Origin: Ailanthus altissimus
Taxonomy: Eukaryota; Streptophyta; Magnoliopsida; Sapindales; Simaroubaceae
NCBI GenBank assembly: GCA_946807835.1
Contig: OX327699.1
Span: forward strand, 25,222,014 to 25,286,013
Length of the DNA stretch: 64,000 bases
Direction of reading: 5' to 3'
This document shows, in pieces, positions 1 to 12,646 of this stretch. Made by a program: the position numbers and the translations under genes. Each line of letters starts with the position of its first letter. The stretch's first letter is position 1. Below the pieces are notes generated by a model that saw nothing but the letters and a program-made list of their open reading frames with translations, searched no databases and was not told where the DNA came from.

Positions 1-699
1 TCTTGGTCTAATTCACTGATGTGGGTCTGTCAGTGAATTTTTTTATTATAGATCAGTGTATGACCATATCTAGATGGTCTAGATGGTTGTTCTTAGCTGA
101 CCATGGCTAAATAGAAGCTCATATGACAGACGGGTATTCAGTAAGGACTGAAGACTGAACTAGTTTAACAAGGACTCCAATAGACATCACATAAAGCCGT
201 CAATGACAAGTCCTCTCGAGTCGAGTAGTGTACACAGTCCTTTGACCTGAGCACCATGGTGGGCTTATGAGTGATCCACTATACTTTGGTTCCACATATG
301 TTAGAGACCTTTCATTATCTGATCGCTATACGTCGCTGGATATGGTCTGATGCTCATGGAGTCTAGTGTGCACATATATGAGATCCGTCAGCTCACTTTG
401 GGTGAGTTATATATCCGAATGCTCCGAGACTGTATCTCAAAAAGACTTATGTACATAGGCAATAAACTCGAAAAAAGAGTTTTTCACATGGTTAAATAAT
501 ATTGTAAGGGTGTTTATGTATACTGTTTATCGAGATACGTGTCTGGAGATGAGTTCATGGATGAGCGCATAAGAATTTGACGGTGATGATCTATATTCTT
601 GCTTCTCCGGGATATAAATGGCGGAAGGATTATACGCATACGCGATGACCTCAACTTGTTTGGTCTACTGCGCTAATTTATAATATTCGTGACGTGTGC
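1..699. other. Gene-free repeat-like sequence
   Basis: No open reading frame or RNA gene is recognisable. The composition is closer to 40% GC than most of the window, with several short palindromic stretches. The segment runs into the duplicated sequence that starts near 700, so it is probably the upstream part of the same old transposable element. The family is not identified. Confidence 0.4.
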
Positions 700-1970
700 G
701 TAGGGTATTGATCACGGACTCATAGAATAGTTCGTTTGACAAATCGGGCATGAACCTAGAGAGTCTATAATATAAAGTGTACTCGTTGTGCATTGAGGCA
801 GTACACCAGATTCAATAATTCAATCTAATAAATTCCAGTAGACTGAATATTTGCTTCAGTATCCCTTAGGCTGTGCACATGTTAAAACTTAAATGTTAAG
901 TGCATCAATTAGTTAACAATAATTGTTGACCAATAGGATGATGACACGTGGTACATTGTAGGCCAATTATTGTTTGACCTTAAAATTACAAAAATGACCT
1001 TACTTGTTGGACAAGCAATATCATTATTTTATTTATTAAATTATTTATTGAATAAAATAATTATAATAATATTTGATATTATTGTTACAATTCAAATAAT
1101 TATATATTATTCATTTGTAACATGTTTTAATTTGATTAAAATATGATTAATGAAACAAATGAAAAACAATGAAGCATGGCATGAGAGTGTAGTAGGGCCA
1201 ATATGTGAAATACAAGAAATAGAAATTGTTTCTCTTTTCCTTGTGAAGTTCGGCCAACACTCCTCCATTGTATGCATTTAATTTGTTTAATGTAAATATA
1301 TCAAAGACAAATGCAAATGGGCAAGTCAATGGTGGGGCCAAAACTTACAAATATGAATTTGTTCCAATTTGCTCTATAAGGCTGGCCAAATGCATTACCC
1401 TCTTAATTTTATTTTATTTATTTTGAATTAATAAAATAAACATAGCAAAATTGACAAGTAATGTGCCATGCTTGTGGGACAATGGTTGTCTCTTTAGAGG
1501 GAAAATGAAACATTGAATAAATGAGCAAAATTTTGCCCATTTTTGAGTGTTAGATAATTTGGCCAAGTAAGAGAGAGTAAGTGAAGTTTTTTGTTCTCTA
1601 AGTGTTAGAAACTATCAAGTGTTGAATATTAAAAATAAACACTTCTCTTTGTTTTCTTTCTTTTGGCTATTAAAACAAGAACAAGAATTGGTTCACAAAA
1701 GGTTCAAGAGTTGAGCTTTCAAAGCTAGTTCATTGTTTCTTTAAAAGTTTAAGAAGTTAAGCTTTAAGTTTAAGAGTTAAACTAGGGTTTAAGTAAGTGT
1801 TAAACCCCTTGCTGAAAGAGGCTGTCATTTTAGACTTTTCAAGCCCACCAAGTTGGGAGCTAGAATTCACAACAAGTTCACTTTAAGGCGGGGACTCCAG
1901 CAACACAAATTTAAAAGGCTTGCCAAGGTGATTTTCTACAAACCATTGTAGTTTTATTTATGAGATAACA
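700..1970. repeat. Copy A of a diverged direct duplication
   Basis: Several blocks reappear in the same order and orientation at 2090-2960. The clearest is 750-800 (GAACCTAGAGAGTCTATAA, then a block ending in GAGGCAG), matching 2149-2205. Others are the block with AAACTTAAATGTTAAGT near 884 (2275-2291), the GAGAGAGTAAG block near 1570 (about 2745), and the CTAGAATT...TTTAAGG block near 1860-1890 (2870-2900). No coding capacity is visible. Ordered, partly matching blocks suggest two aged copies of one non-coding element, possibly long terminal repeats or a tandemly inserted non-autonomous element. The superfamily is unknown. Confidence 0.6.
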
Positions 1971-2089
1971 AAAAAAATTTATTGTGTTTATCCTTTAAGA
2001 AATTAGATTTTCGAACTTTTGTTATACACAAATATGTATGTGATGCATGATTTTGTAATGATGAACATAACTCACATATAAGATTATCA

Positions 2090-2960
2090 ACACTCATAGG
2101 GACATTATTTATGAACTAACAGAAGAGTGTTATAAGACAAACGAGCCTGAACCTAGATAGTCTCACAATATAAAGTATACTCATTGAGTATTGGGGTAGC
2201 AAACTGTCGAACAGTTCAATTTAAAAAAAATTTAAAAAGTAAAATTTATTTCAAGATCTCTTAAGAAGTATATGAGCTTAAATGTTAAGTTTAAGATTAT
2301 TTAATTAATAATTATTGTTAATTAAACAATGTGTGTGTGACAAAAGGCAATTTATGATTAAGCTTTAGCGACCAAATAGCATCCATTGAGCTTGTTAATG
2401 AAAACTTGGCAATCATACAAAGACTTAAGAATAACAAATGAATTGTTCATTTGTTACAAGTGTAAAGACTTGGTAAAGAAAGGTGATGAGTGAGCATTTA
2501 AATGGCTTAAGAAGACATGTGTTATTAAACAGAAAAAAAAAAAAGAGTCAACTACATAAATGCAAAATGTTTGCATTTTGAAAAGGAATTTCATTGGGCC
2601 AAAGGGTGTTTTGTTCTTCTTCGTGCGATGAAAAATATAGTTTTGTCTTAGGCTTGGTTCAGCCAACGTGAATGTTTTCTATGAGTTGCAAAGTATTTGC
2701 AAATTCTTAAGGTGAGAGTTTCTTGACAATTTGAAGTAACAAAGAGTAAGAGTTGTTTTTTTAGTCTCTAACACACACATACTCGACCAAAGTGAGAGAG
2801 ATTAAAACAATGGTTGGAAATTTAAATTAATACTACTATTTTATCTTGGCAATCCTATTAAATATTATAGACTAGAATTGTTTATAAATTCATTTTAAGG
2901 TGAATTCTAAAATTGAAACTATATTAAATCATCTTCAAAGGTAAATTTTTAATTTTATTA
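2090..2960. repeat. Copy B of a diverged direct duplication
   Basis: This is the shorter and more diverged partner of the segment at 700-1970, with the matching blocks in the same order. It lacks some intervals present in copy A, notably part of the 1650-1800 segment. No open reading frame is supported; the short frames here are not family members. Confidence 0.55.
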
Positions 2961-3668
2961 ATGTAATAGATTTAATTTAAATGTGTTTGTTAAATAAAAA
3001 ATTTAATTTTTATTTTACTATATAATGATGTATTTGATATATATTAATATTCAATAAACACATTTCACATACATGTATTTAAATAGTAGCATCAATAGTC
3101 TGTTGTTCATAATTAAAGGGGGAAGGATGAAAATTATTCAAATGAACATTAATGATGAATGAGATAAAGTGATGACTGGCAAGGATTGGGGGGAACGCTA
3201 GGGGGAGATAAGGCCTGTCAGCAAAGCTGTCAACAGAGTTTTAATGGTGTAGAGAGTATGGCACTCAAAACTTTGGTAATAGAGGGAAAGATTGAATTGG
3301 AGGGAAAAGCAAATGGCCGAAAAAGGGTGAAGATCTTAAATAGGTATTAGGGTGGGGCATATTCAAGAAGGGCCCTAAAAAATTACTAATGGGAATAGGC
3401 TAGGCAATAAGAAGGAAAAGAAAAAGTAGAAACTGCTAGCTAGAGAGCCAGGCTTAGAACCAAGTCTAGAAGTGAAGGGAAGAATGCCCATTATGGGGAA
3501 AAGAAAGGAATTTGGGGAACAATTAGAGGGTAACACGTTAAGGGAGAGGACATTCAACTGAAAAAAATGGTTTTTTGAACTCAGGGGAGAGGGAAACCAG
3601 AACGCAAAAGAAAATGCAGATATCATCAAATTATTGGCAGAGGCTGGGAGCTAGCCCCGCTGAACACC

Positions 3669-4370
3669 ATAAAAATATTAAGCTGGAATGTTCGAGGGTT
3701 GGGGAACCCTCGAACATTCTAAAGCCTACAAAAAATCCCCTAATTACAAAAGCCTCAGATATTATTCATGTATGAGACTAAATTGACTGAATCTCGAATG
3801 AGAAAAGTAGCTCAAAGACTTAATTTCGAATACTATTTTGTAGTGGGGAGAGATGGGTTGAGAGAAATGGTGGAGTTGCTCTAGAATAGTGAAGTAGATA
3901 TCTCCCTTAAGAATTTTATTAAATGTCACATATATGTTGTAGTGAAAGAGGCTGGGAACTGCAAGTAAAGACGGGTGTGTATGGGTTTCCAGAAGCAGAA
4001 AATAAGAAGTTCACCTGGCAGCTATTAAAAGGCTAACTCAGATGAACCAATTAGAAAAGGTCCATTGGGTTTGTTGTGGGGATTTCAACGAAGTGATGGG
4101 AATTGAGGAAAAGAATGGTGGCCTGCCTAAATCAGTGAATGGTATGGAAGAAGAGTTTAGAAGGGCTGTGAGGGAGTGCAAACTGCAGGATATGGGCTGG
4201 AAGGGTTTTCCCTACACTTGGTCAAATAAGAGAATAGGCTATGAAAAGTTGGAGGAGAGGTTGGATCGCTTCCTATGCAATGACAGGTGGTATAATCTAT
4301 ATGGCAAGAATGATGTTTCCTACATTGTGGCAACAGGTTCAGACCATTGCCCCATTGTCCTGAAGGCTTG
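3669..4370 (+). pseudogene. LINE endonuclease domain, broken
   Basis: The N-terminal signature KILSWNVRGLGNPRTF is readable at 3672-3719, preceded by ATA (3669-3671) where family members usually have the ATG of ORF2. A stop follows directly. The distal half is an open frame of 109 codons (4042-4371) carrying GDFNE at 4078-4092 and SDHCPI at 4339-4356, two active-site motifs of the exonuclease-endonuclease-phosphatase fold. The middle (3720-4040) is frameshifted. This enzyme would nick target DNA to prime reverse transcription; here it is inactive. Confidence 0.88.
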
Positions 4371-4689
4371 AAAGAAGGTGTATAGAGTGCTAAGGAAAAT
4401 GCCCATGATCTCTAAGTTCTACTACGAAGATATTTGGGACTTTTAAGGAGGAGTGTGCAGTTGCGGTAAGGAGGGAATAGCATGCCCTGAGAGATACTGC
4501 AGAAGGGCCAATTAATTGCTTCATCCAGAAATCAGAAAGAGTTGAGGGTAAGCTAAAAAAATGGAGTAAAGGGTTTTTAGGGGAAGAAAAAGAAAGCTAG
4601 ACATTCTGCTATGAGAGTTGAACAAACATTTGGAGGCAAACAATCAGTATAAAGAGAGGAGCAAGATACCTCAGCTAGAGAAATAAATT

Positions 4690-5900
4690 GACTTATTGCT
4701 CCAGGAGGAAGAGATCTATTGGATGCAGAGGGCGAAATCCATCTGGCTCAAGGATGGTGACAAAAACACCAAAATTTTCCACACTAAAGCTTGTCAAAAG
4801 AGAAGGAAAAATAAACTAAGGGGCTTACTGGATGAGGGAGGAATATGGAGAGAGGATCCCAGGATATGGAGCAAGTCCTAAAAGAGTATTCTTGCATCTG
4901 TTTAAGTCTTCTAAGCCAACTAAAGAGCAAACAGGAGAGGCGTTAGGAGGAATTAGTCCTTTCATCACCGAGGAGATGAACTAAGAGTTGATCAAGCCAT
5001 TCACAAAGGAAGAGATTATCAAAGCTGTATGGCAATCCTGCCCATCCAAAGCCCTAGGCACTGATGACCTCTTTGCAGGCTTCTATCACAAGCATTGGTA
5101 GCACATTGGTGAAGATATCACACATACATGCTTGCATATCTTGAATGAGAGAGGTAACTCAGAAAAACTCAACCATACTCTTATTGTTTTGATCCCAAAA
5201 ATCCTCATCCCTAAAAAACCAAATGATTATAAACCTATTAGTTTGTGTAAAGTCATTTACAGATTTATTGCAAAAGCCCTTGCTAATAGATTAAAGATGA
5301 CCTTTCATAGCATTATTACCCCTAACTAAAGTGCATTTATACCAAGTAGGCTAATTAGTGATAACATTGTGCTAGGTTATAAGTGTTTGCATAAAATTAG
5401 GTGTAAAAAGAAGAGCGAAGAAGGTTTGGTTGCTTTCAAATTAGATATTATCATGGCATACAATAGAATCGAATAGCATATTTGAGAAGATGTGATGATG
5501 AAATTTGGTTTTGCAAGAGCATGGGTAGACTTAATCTTAAGATGCATATCAACCATTTCTTTCCCTATTTTGTAAATGGTACTATCACGCGAAGCTTCAA
5601 AGCAAAGAGGGGGCTCAGACAAAGGTGCCCTATATCACCCTATCTATTTATCCTCTGTGCATATGCAATCTCTACTCTTCTTTGTAAAGCTAAAAGGGAT
5701 GGTTAGATTAAAGGAATTAAGTTTGGTTCTAGATTATCTATCAGTCACCGATTGTTTGTAGATGATAGTTTGATCTGCATCAAGTCTACCGATCATGGGT
5801 GTAATAAGCTTTTTAGAGTTGTTTGAGTGCTATGCAAGTTTTCAATTATGACAAGTCTTCTGTTTTCTTTAGCCCAAATGTGAATCCAAGTTAATAATGA
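4690..5900 (+). pseudogene. LINE reverse transcriptase, broken
   Basis: Fragments in alternating frames follow plant LINE reverse transcriptase order. The linker 'WLKDGDKNTKIFH' lies in 4696-4881. 'LIVLIPK' with 'NDYKPISLCKVIYRFIAKAL' lies in 5180-5285. The region of the first catalytic aspartate reads LDIIMAYNRIE near 5440-5475, with the expected AYDR changed to AYNR. GLRQRCPISPYLF near 5610-5650 replaces the usual GLRQGDPLSP. The catalytic box reads FVDD at 5755-5766. In-frame stops occur between these blocks. Confidence 0.88.
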
Positions 5901-6239
5901 GAGATACCCTCTAGCTCAAAGAAGTTTGAAGGCATAAAACCTACTTAAGGCTCCCCACTACGGTAGGTGGAAGAAAAAAGGAATTTTTTCTAATCAAAGC
6001 AATAGCTCAGACAATCCCAGCTTATACCATGATTACATTTACACTCACAAGTAGTTTTTGTGAAGATTTGAAGAACCAGATTGCTACTTTTTGGTGGGGT
6101 AAAAGTAATCAGGGCAGAAAGAAAATCTATTGGACTAGTTTTAAGAGATTGGGGGACTTGGTTTTAGGGATTTGGTATGTTTTAACCAGGCTCTGTTGAG
6201 AAAGCAAGGATGGAGGCTTATTTAATATCCTGATTCCTT

Positions 6240-7620
6240 AGTAGCTAAAGTATTAAAATCCAAGTACTTTAGAGACAAACACTTCCTGGATGGCAAGATG
6301 GGCTCAAACCCCTTCTATGTGTGGAGAAATATCTTATGGGGCAGACAGGTGCTTGAGCATGGCCTGAGATGGCTCATTGGAAAAGGAGATAAAATTAGGA
6401 TATATGGGAGCAATTGGATTCCAAGAGGGCAAACTTTTAAGCCTATTTCTTCTCAAACTCTACCTGTTGACAGTAGGGCTGAAGTATTGATTTATGAGCA
6501 AAACAAATGGAGAAGGATAAATCTTAAAAATTCCTTTCTCTGCATCAATGCTTGATGATTCCCTGTGCTGTCACTTCAATAAAAAGAGGTTTACTCAGTC
6601 AAGAGTGGCTATCAAATAGCCTGGAGAGGGAAGAGCATCATGAAGCCTGAATTTTTTATGGGCATGGAAAAATGGTGGAAGGCTCTTTGAAGCACATCGG
6701 TGTCTTTGAAGGTGAGAATTTTCCTATGGAGGGCAGTATCCAATCTACTCTCTATAGTTGATAACTTGCAAAAGAAAAAAGTATTTGATAGCCCAATTTG
6801 TAATGAATGCCACAAACAGAGAGAGAGAGTCTGCATTCCATGCCTTGGTAAGGTGTAAGGTAGCCAAGAAGCTATGGAACATCACTCAATTTAATAACCT
6901 AATTCAATGAATACAGGATATGTCAGTATAGGATTTTTTTTCCAAACAGTCACAGCTGTAACAACAGCAACAGAGAGGGACAGGGTTCTCACGATCTTGT
7001 GGGGGAAGCTGATAGCTCAGCAATAGCTTTGTGACAATTGAAAAAATGGAAGATCCAATTAGAATCCTTACCTATGTGGAAGCCTATTTGGAGTCTAGCA
7101 ATGCTGTAGGGGGAGACAAGTCAACCTTAAGTAATGGCCAAGAAAAAAACCGAAGTGAAGTAGCTGCTTTAGAAGCTCTCCCAAAGGGAGTCATCAAAAT
7201 AATAACTGATGCTGCTATTAATGCAAAGGAAGGATTTGCAAACTTTAGAGTTGGTTTTTTAGACTGTGCTAGAACCCTATTGCAATGGCCACTTGGACAG
7301 ATGCTTGAGAAGATATAGAAAGGGCAGAGGCTGAAGCAATTAAAATGGGCTTGCAGGTAGCAGAAATGATGCAGTTCAGAGTTGGTTTAATTGAATCAGA
7401 TGCAAAAACAGTTATAGAGCTAATTAATGGCAAGACCACCACACTGAGGGAGACAAAATGGATAATTAGGGAGATTAGAGACAGATGATTGGTAAATGCA
7501 AATGCAAAATTCAAATATATTTCTAGAGCCTATAATGGAGTAGCTTATAAGATAGCCAAGAAGGCTATTTCCCTTAAATGTAACAAGATTTGGCTGCATA
7601 ATTTTCCAGTTCTTCTATAG
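6240..7620 (+). pseudogene. LINE zinc-binding C-terminal region and RNase H, broken
   Basis: An open stretch at 6298-6555 encodes the conserved segment before the zf-RVT domain (WLIGKGDKIRIYGSNW). Frames at 6590-6900 read YSVKSGYQIAWRG and KVRIFLWRAVSNLL, then ICNECHKQ, part of the zf-RVT zinc-binding motif. From 7150 the frame PKGVIKIITDAA, then AEAIKMGLQVAEM and ESDAKTVIELING (to about 7430), matches the RNase H domain at the end of plant L1 elements, with the D and E positions visible. A stop at about 7317 and another near 7486 interrupt it. Confidence 0.85.
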
Positions 7621-7650
7621 TAATGAAGTTTCTTAGTTTCAAAAAAAAGC

Positions 7651-10600
7651 TTCAATGGGGAACACGATGCTTAATGGGCTCACACTTCCTACAATCATAT
7701 GGAATCAGAACTTCAGTTATTTAAGATGAAGGCCGATAGAGATGAGGCATATTACCAACCGATCATTGTCATTGCAGAAGTTACGTTGCCACTAATCAAG
7801 CCTGCACGCGGAAGCTTTCTAGACCCACCAAGCATTTGGATCAATCGATGACTGTGCGTATGTGAAACCGAATTAATGAAACTAACTGAAATGCATTAGC
7901 TAGCTATATTAATATCAAGAAATAGGTAGTCTTTCTGATCTCTCTCGATCTGAATGGCATATGTGAACACTAAACACATAGAGCAGGCTTGGATACACTT
8001 GCCTATCATTATTGCTAGTCATCCTAAGTAATTATGAAGGCGCATCTGACACATCCGTACTGGCCTGTATTTTGCAGTGGAAAGCAATCTATTTTATTCT
8101 CGCCACCTCTCTCGGCAGCGATGAGTAGGTTTTTGAAAGGGAAGCAAAATTCAAGAGCATATAGACCTGCGACTAGAGAAAAGAAACTTTAAACTATTCA
8201 AAAAGAGCAATTATTTTTATGGGTAGTGTAAAGCACTCAAAAATTCAAAGACTAACTTCCAATAATGCATAGTCTGTGGATGACGATGTCAAAGCTTTTT
8301 CCAAGTGGTCCTTGTCTGTGTCATCCGAATTTTTATCACGGGCTTCATGGAACTTAGCACGATTTTATTTTTTTTATTTATTTCTTGTTTTGGTATTAAG
8401 TGGGAAATGTATTAAGATATATATAGAGACCAAGACGTACTCTCATTTCTTCCTTTTTATGTGATCGGTTTACATATATTCTAGAGAATGATAACACTCG
8501 GACATTATTGTTGCATATAAATTCAAAAGTTGAATGATCGCAGTGGTACCAAGAAGGTGCCCTAAAAACTCAGAATTAAATAACCCCATCTAAATATAGA
8601 CATGGTAAAAAAGCAAAAATATACCAGCGTTTGACGTTTGAAGTGAATAAGTGATACTGACAATTTAAATACTGAAATTTAAATCATCTAAACACATTCA
8701 ATTCCAAACATTCAATTTTTTTTTCTTCAATATTGGCATTGATAGTAAGGAGTTGTAGTGAATTTGTCTGCATCGAATCTATTGTGGAACAGTTAGAAAT
8801 TCTTTTTTCAAAAAGAGCAATTTCTACTCCCAATTAAAGAAAGAAAATTTGACTCATACCCATGCTGGGGAGTCAATTCCCTAGTTTGCCGGTTACAATC
8901 AATTAGAATCAATTCAATACAATCTTAATGCAATTATAATTATATCAGAGATACATAAAAAATTTGGTGATCAAGTAATATATTTTTCTGTATAATTATA
9001 ACGACATCAAATTTAAATATATTAATTCAATTATTTTAATTACGAAGTGATTGGTACCTAACACTTTTAGTTCGGAGGTGTTAGGTTTAAGTTCTCATTG
9101 TATATAGGTAAATTATTTAACTTCAGAAAAAATAAAGATTTTAACTTATAATTAGAGTGTAGAATTATGTTAGTAAGCAATATATAATAAAATATAAAGA
9201 ATTGGATAAATGTTTGATTGTAATTAGTAAATGTAATGTAAGCTTAAAAAGAAAAACTTGCATTTACTAAAATTTCACATGTTGGTATCATATCCGCTGG
9301 TGAGTGTCAAAAAAATTGTCATTCAAAGACAAGAGACTCGGACACTCGAGTGGGTACTGAGTAGTGGCTACAAATCAAATCGTCAGCACAGATAATAGTC
9401 CTTTCTCATGCGAATTTTTCTGAAAATATTGCTAGTCCTTCCGCCAAATGGGTACGTGAAGATAGAATAATTCTTTCGTATTCATCCGGTAAAAGAATTC
9501 TTCGGTAATTGATTAAGGTTCCTTTCTGAAGCTATATTCATTCGAATACTCATGGCAATTTTATGTCAACTCAAATTCTCAGAACCATTCCCAAAGCGCC
9601 AAAAAAGAATTGGGCCACAACTTTCTTGAATCAATGATATCCGATAAACTTTTGTTATATTATTGGATTTTTTTTTCTCTACGATCCATTATTGTACAAG
9701 ATTTTTAAATAATTATTTATGTTACAAATATTAAGTTATATTCTTTAGTTTGACATTTTTATAAGATCAATTAAGCTACAGTTTTGATATTCTTTTGATT
9801 TTATGCGTAGTAAAAATTATAACTCATATCATAAATAAAAATACAAATAATCAATATATTAATAAAGATAAAAATAATAATTTAATCAACGAGACACAAA
9901 ATATATGTGATTCGGCCCAAAAATGCTTACGTTTATAGAGAATTCATGATTCATCTTTTTATTTTTAATATAAATCATTAAATATCTTCTTACATTATTA
10001 ATGATCTCACAATATTCATAATATCTTTCATATATCATCCTAATATTTTTTATAGAGATCCCTAAGTATCTACAATTGATTATTATAATTTTTCAAAGAC
10101 CTCTTAGTATTTTTTTATAAGATATTTTTACAAGAAATACAATAATAGTCTGAGTATCTAAGTCAAAAAGATTTATAGTATTTCTTTTGTTCACTCAAGA
10201 ATTAAAAGAAAATACTCCTCAAAAGTTACACTAGTGCATATCTAACTTCTCTATTTTTTATTATGATTTATATATTGAAACTTTAGATAGTGAAATAAAA
10301 CTTGTCTTTCTCTTATGTTTAGAAGGGTTTATATAGTGAAATAAAACATCCTTAAAAATTTTAAACTTAGTTAAAGTAAGAATCCTTACTTATAGAAGTT
10401 TTAATCTTACTTAAAGAAGTCAATTTGAGCCAAAACAGGGAGTACCCCTAAGTTGAAAATGTGAACGGTACTTATCATAAACAGTGCTCACCATGAACAA
10501 TACCTATTTTTTTGACTTTCCGTTTTCCTCTTCTCTCGTATACGCAATGCATACTTAACTTCATAATAATTCTTTTTTTAATATTCTTTATAATTCTTAT

Positions 10601-11178
10601 CTATATAAAATTATTTGAATTACTAATTTTCAACAATTTGATTTCATATATAATAGTTTTAACACATAATGGTAAGATTCCAGAAAGGAAATGTCTTTGC
10701 AAACAAATGGGGAAAATAGAAGAGAGAAGGAAATAAAGTATAATAATAATAAATGTTATTTGGTCAAGCTAATAATCGGAGAAACGTGCTATGGCCTAGG
10801 CTATGGTATGTGAATATGTAAAAACAACAAACAACAGTCAAGACAGCCCGAAATTTAGTTGGCAACTTGGCAAAGATTGACATTATTCTTTCACATACTT
10901 GTCTGTTTGGATTTAACTCGTGCATTTCATGAGATACGTCATCTTTGCTTGCTTTAGTCTTTACAAGGCCAAATTGACAGATCTTTACATTATTATCATT
11001 GCAACAAAAATACAGCTTATTGACACACTTTTTGTTTGATTATTTGCTAGAGGTTTCTCTTTGAATATAAGCAAGCTATCACTCACTCAACATTAATGTA
11101 AAGCTGGCTAAGTAACGCCAAAAACTCAACATTCACATTATTATTAATTGAGAGTTCATTATGTTGAGGAGGTTAACT
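7651..11178. other. Gene-free AT-rich interval
   Basis: No coding region of recognisable family is seen on either strand. The sequence becomes very AT-rich from about 8900 to 10300. At about 9045-9130 a short segment (GGTACC...GGTTTAAGTTC) vaguely resembles a tRNA-derived SINE with a B-box-like motif, but no A box or target duplication confirms it. The end next to 11178 will hold the 3' UTR of the MYB gene. Confidence 0.5.
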
Positions 11179-12402
11179 TTACAAGACATGCGAAACAAAA
11201 TGATCAAAAGACTTGTCTAGAAATTCCATTAAGTTAGGAACTTGTAAATCTAGATCATCATTGGAAAACCAATAGGAATTATCATAATTATCATCAATCC
11301 TCGGCTCTTGTACACTATTTAATCCAACAGCGCCTCGACCACCATTTGCAGTAACTTCCTTGCCCACAGCTCCAGCATTGTAATTGGAAGGTGGCATAAA
11401 ACCGGACGCCGAGCGGGTGCTCAAATTTTCCCCGGCTTCTTTAGACCGTGTATGTGAAGAAGTGCCAACAACTTTGCTTTTTTCCTTTTTAACTCCAAGC
11501 CTTTTGCTCAATTGAGTGTTCCAATGGTTCTTCACTTGATTGTCTGTCCTTCCAGGAACCCGGCCAGCGATTAGGGACCACCTTATTGCGTATCGTCAAA
11601 CTCATTTATTGTTAGTACTGGTGATTAGTAGCTAAAAAATAAAAGTTGTATAATGGTGGCGCTATAGCTAAGCAGCAGTTATATATAGTATAGTACTTGC
11701 AATAATGCGAGTCATGATTTAATACTTGTAAAAAGATTGATGACTGAATTAGGTGAGTTTGATTACCACTGAAATTCGGTTAAATAACATGATGCTGGAA
11801 CCACCGACAAGAATCAACTACTTTGGATAGCTATATTTATTGGTATATGAAGACAAACCATCATCAAAACCATTTTACAACTGGCTAGATGATCATGTTT
11901 CAGCAACCTTACAGGATCATATTTAATTCATATGCTTAATGTGTATGTATACATTTCTTGTTATTTTGTTGTTAAAAATTTTGATATTAAGACGCTGGAA
12001 ACGGACTGGAAATTCAATTTGCATGGAGTAACAGATGATGAACCTGTTGCCAAGGAGATTGTGCAGGCGAATGATGAGGTCGTCTTCTTCCTCGGTGAAA
12101 TCACCTCGCTTAATACCAGGACTTAGATAATTTATCCATCTCAATCTGCAACTTTTGCCACACCTCTTCAAGCCTACACCATGCAAAGTACTTTACAAGT
12201 TCAACAACCAGTTATAGGAGTATAAAGAATAAGACCAATTTTCTTTCATGGAAAGAACACTAGCAAGTATGAATATCGAACCTGTCACTTTAGCCACGCG
12301 ATTCCACTTGCCTTTGCCATGCGTCTTTATGTAATCCGTTAGAATCATATCTTCCTCCACCGTCCATAACCCTTTTTTGAATTCAGTACTTCCTCCTTCC
12401 AT
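11179..12402 (-). CDS. R2R3-MYB transcription factor, WER/GL1-like
   Basis: Three coding exons: 12282-12402, 12044-12173 (130 bp, the usual R2R3-MYB second exon) and 11179-11581, joined in frame to 217 aa. The R2 repeat starts at [10 protein letters not shown] (residue 9) and includes [16 protein letters not shown]3 carries [16 protein letters not shown] and ends in [14 protein letters not shown]3 satisfies the bHLH-binding signature [DE]Lx2[RK]x3Lx6Lx3R with [20 protein letters not shown], as in MYBs of trichome, root-hair or anthocyanin complexes. The C-terminus is acidic ([21 protein letters not shown]), like the WER/GL1/MYB23 group. It would bind DNA in the nucleus, probably with bHLH and WD40 partners. 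The subgroup call is inference; a related group of bHLH-binding MYBs is possible. Confidence 0.9.
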
Positions 12403-12639
12403 ATCGTTGTTGCAAAGTAGCTACAGAGCTTTTGAGAGAGAGAGAGAGATAAAGAAGAAGTAGTCAAAGAGTTTGAAGTTATGGACTAAAATATTTGTAG
12501 AAGACTTATATGGTTGTCAATACAAGAGAGAGGGGGACTATATTGCCATTAATAAGATTTTTTTTAAAAAAAAATCTTTCAAAAACTCTTTTGAAGACTG
12601 CATATACCAGAGAAAAATACACCAAGAGCTTTGAGACTC

Positions 12640-12646
12640 TTATATA
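12640..12646 (-). promoter_or_regulatory. Candidate TATA box of the MYB gene
   Basis: On the minus strand the sequence reads TATATAA inside the near-palindrome CTCTTTTATATAAGAG (12637-12652), about 238 bp before the MYB start codon. A start about 30 bp downstream would give a leader of roughly 210 bp containing the GA tract near 12433-12449. The site lies about 200 bp from the end of a copia pol relic, so it could have come from that element's 3' LTR. Confidence 0.45.

Larger units (their letters stand above)
3120..7650 (+). mobile_element. Decayed L1-type LINE retrotransposon
   Basis: A non-LTR retrotransposon relic read on the plus strand. In order it holds a possible ORF1 tail (about 3120-3660), an APE-type endonuclease (from about 3669), a reverse transcriptase (about 4690-5900), a zinc-binding reverse-transcriptase C-terminal domain (about 6240-6900) and an RNase H domain (about 7150-7620). 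It ends near an A8 run at 7641-7648 that may be the remains of the poly-A tail. Many stops and frameshifts break it, so it cannot encode an active protein. The domain order with a terminal RNase H is typical of plant L1-clade LINEs. The 5' boundary is approximate, and no target-site duplication could be defined. Confidence 0.9.
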
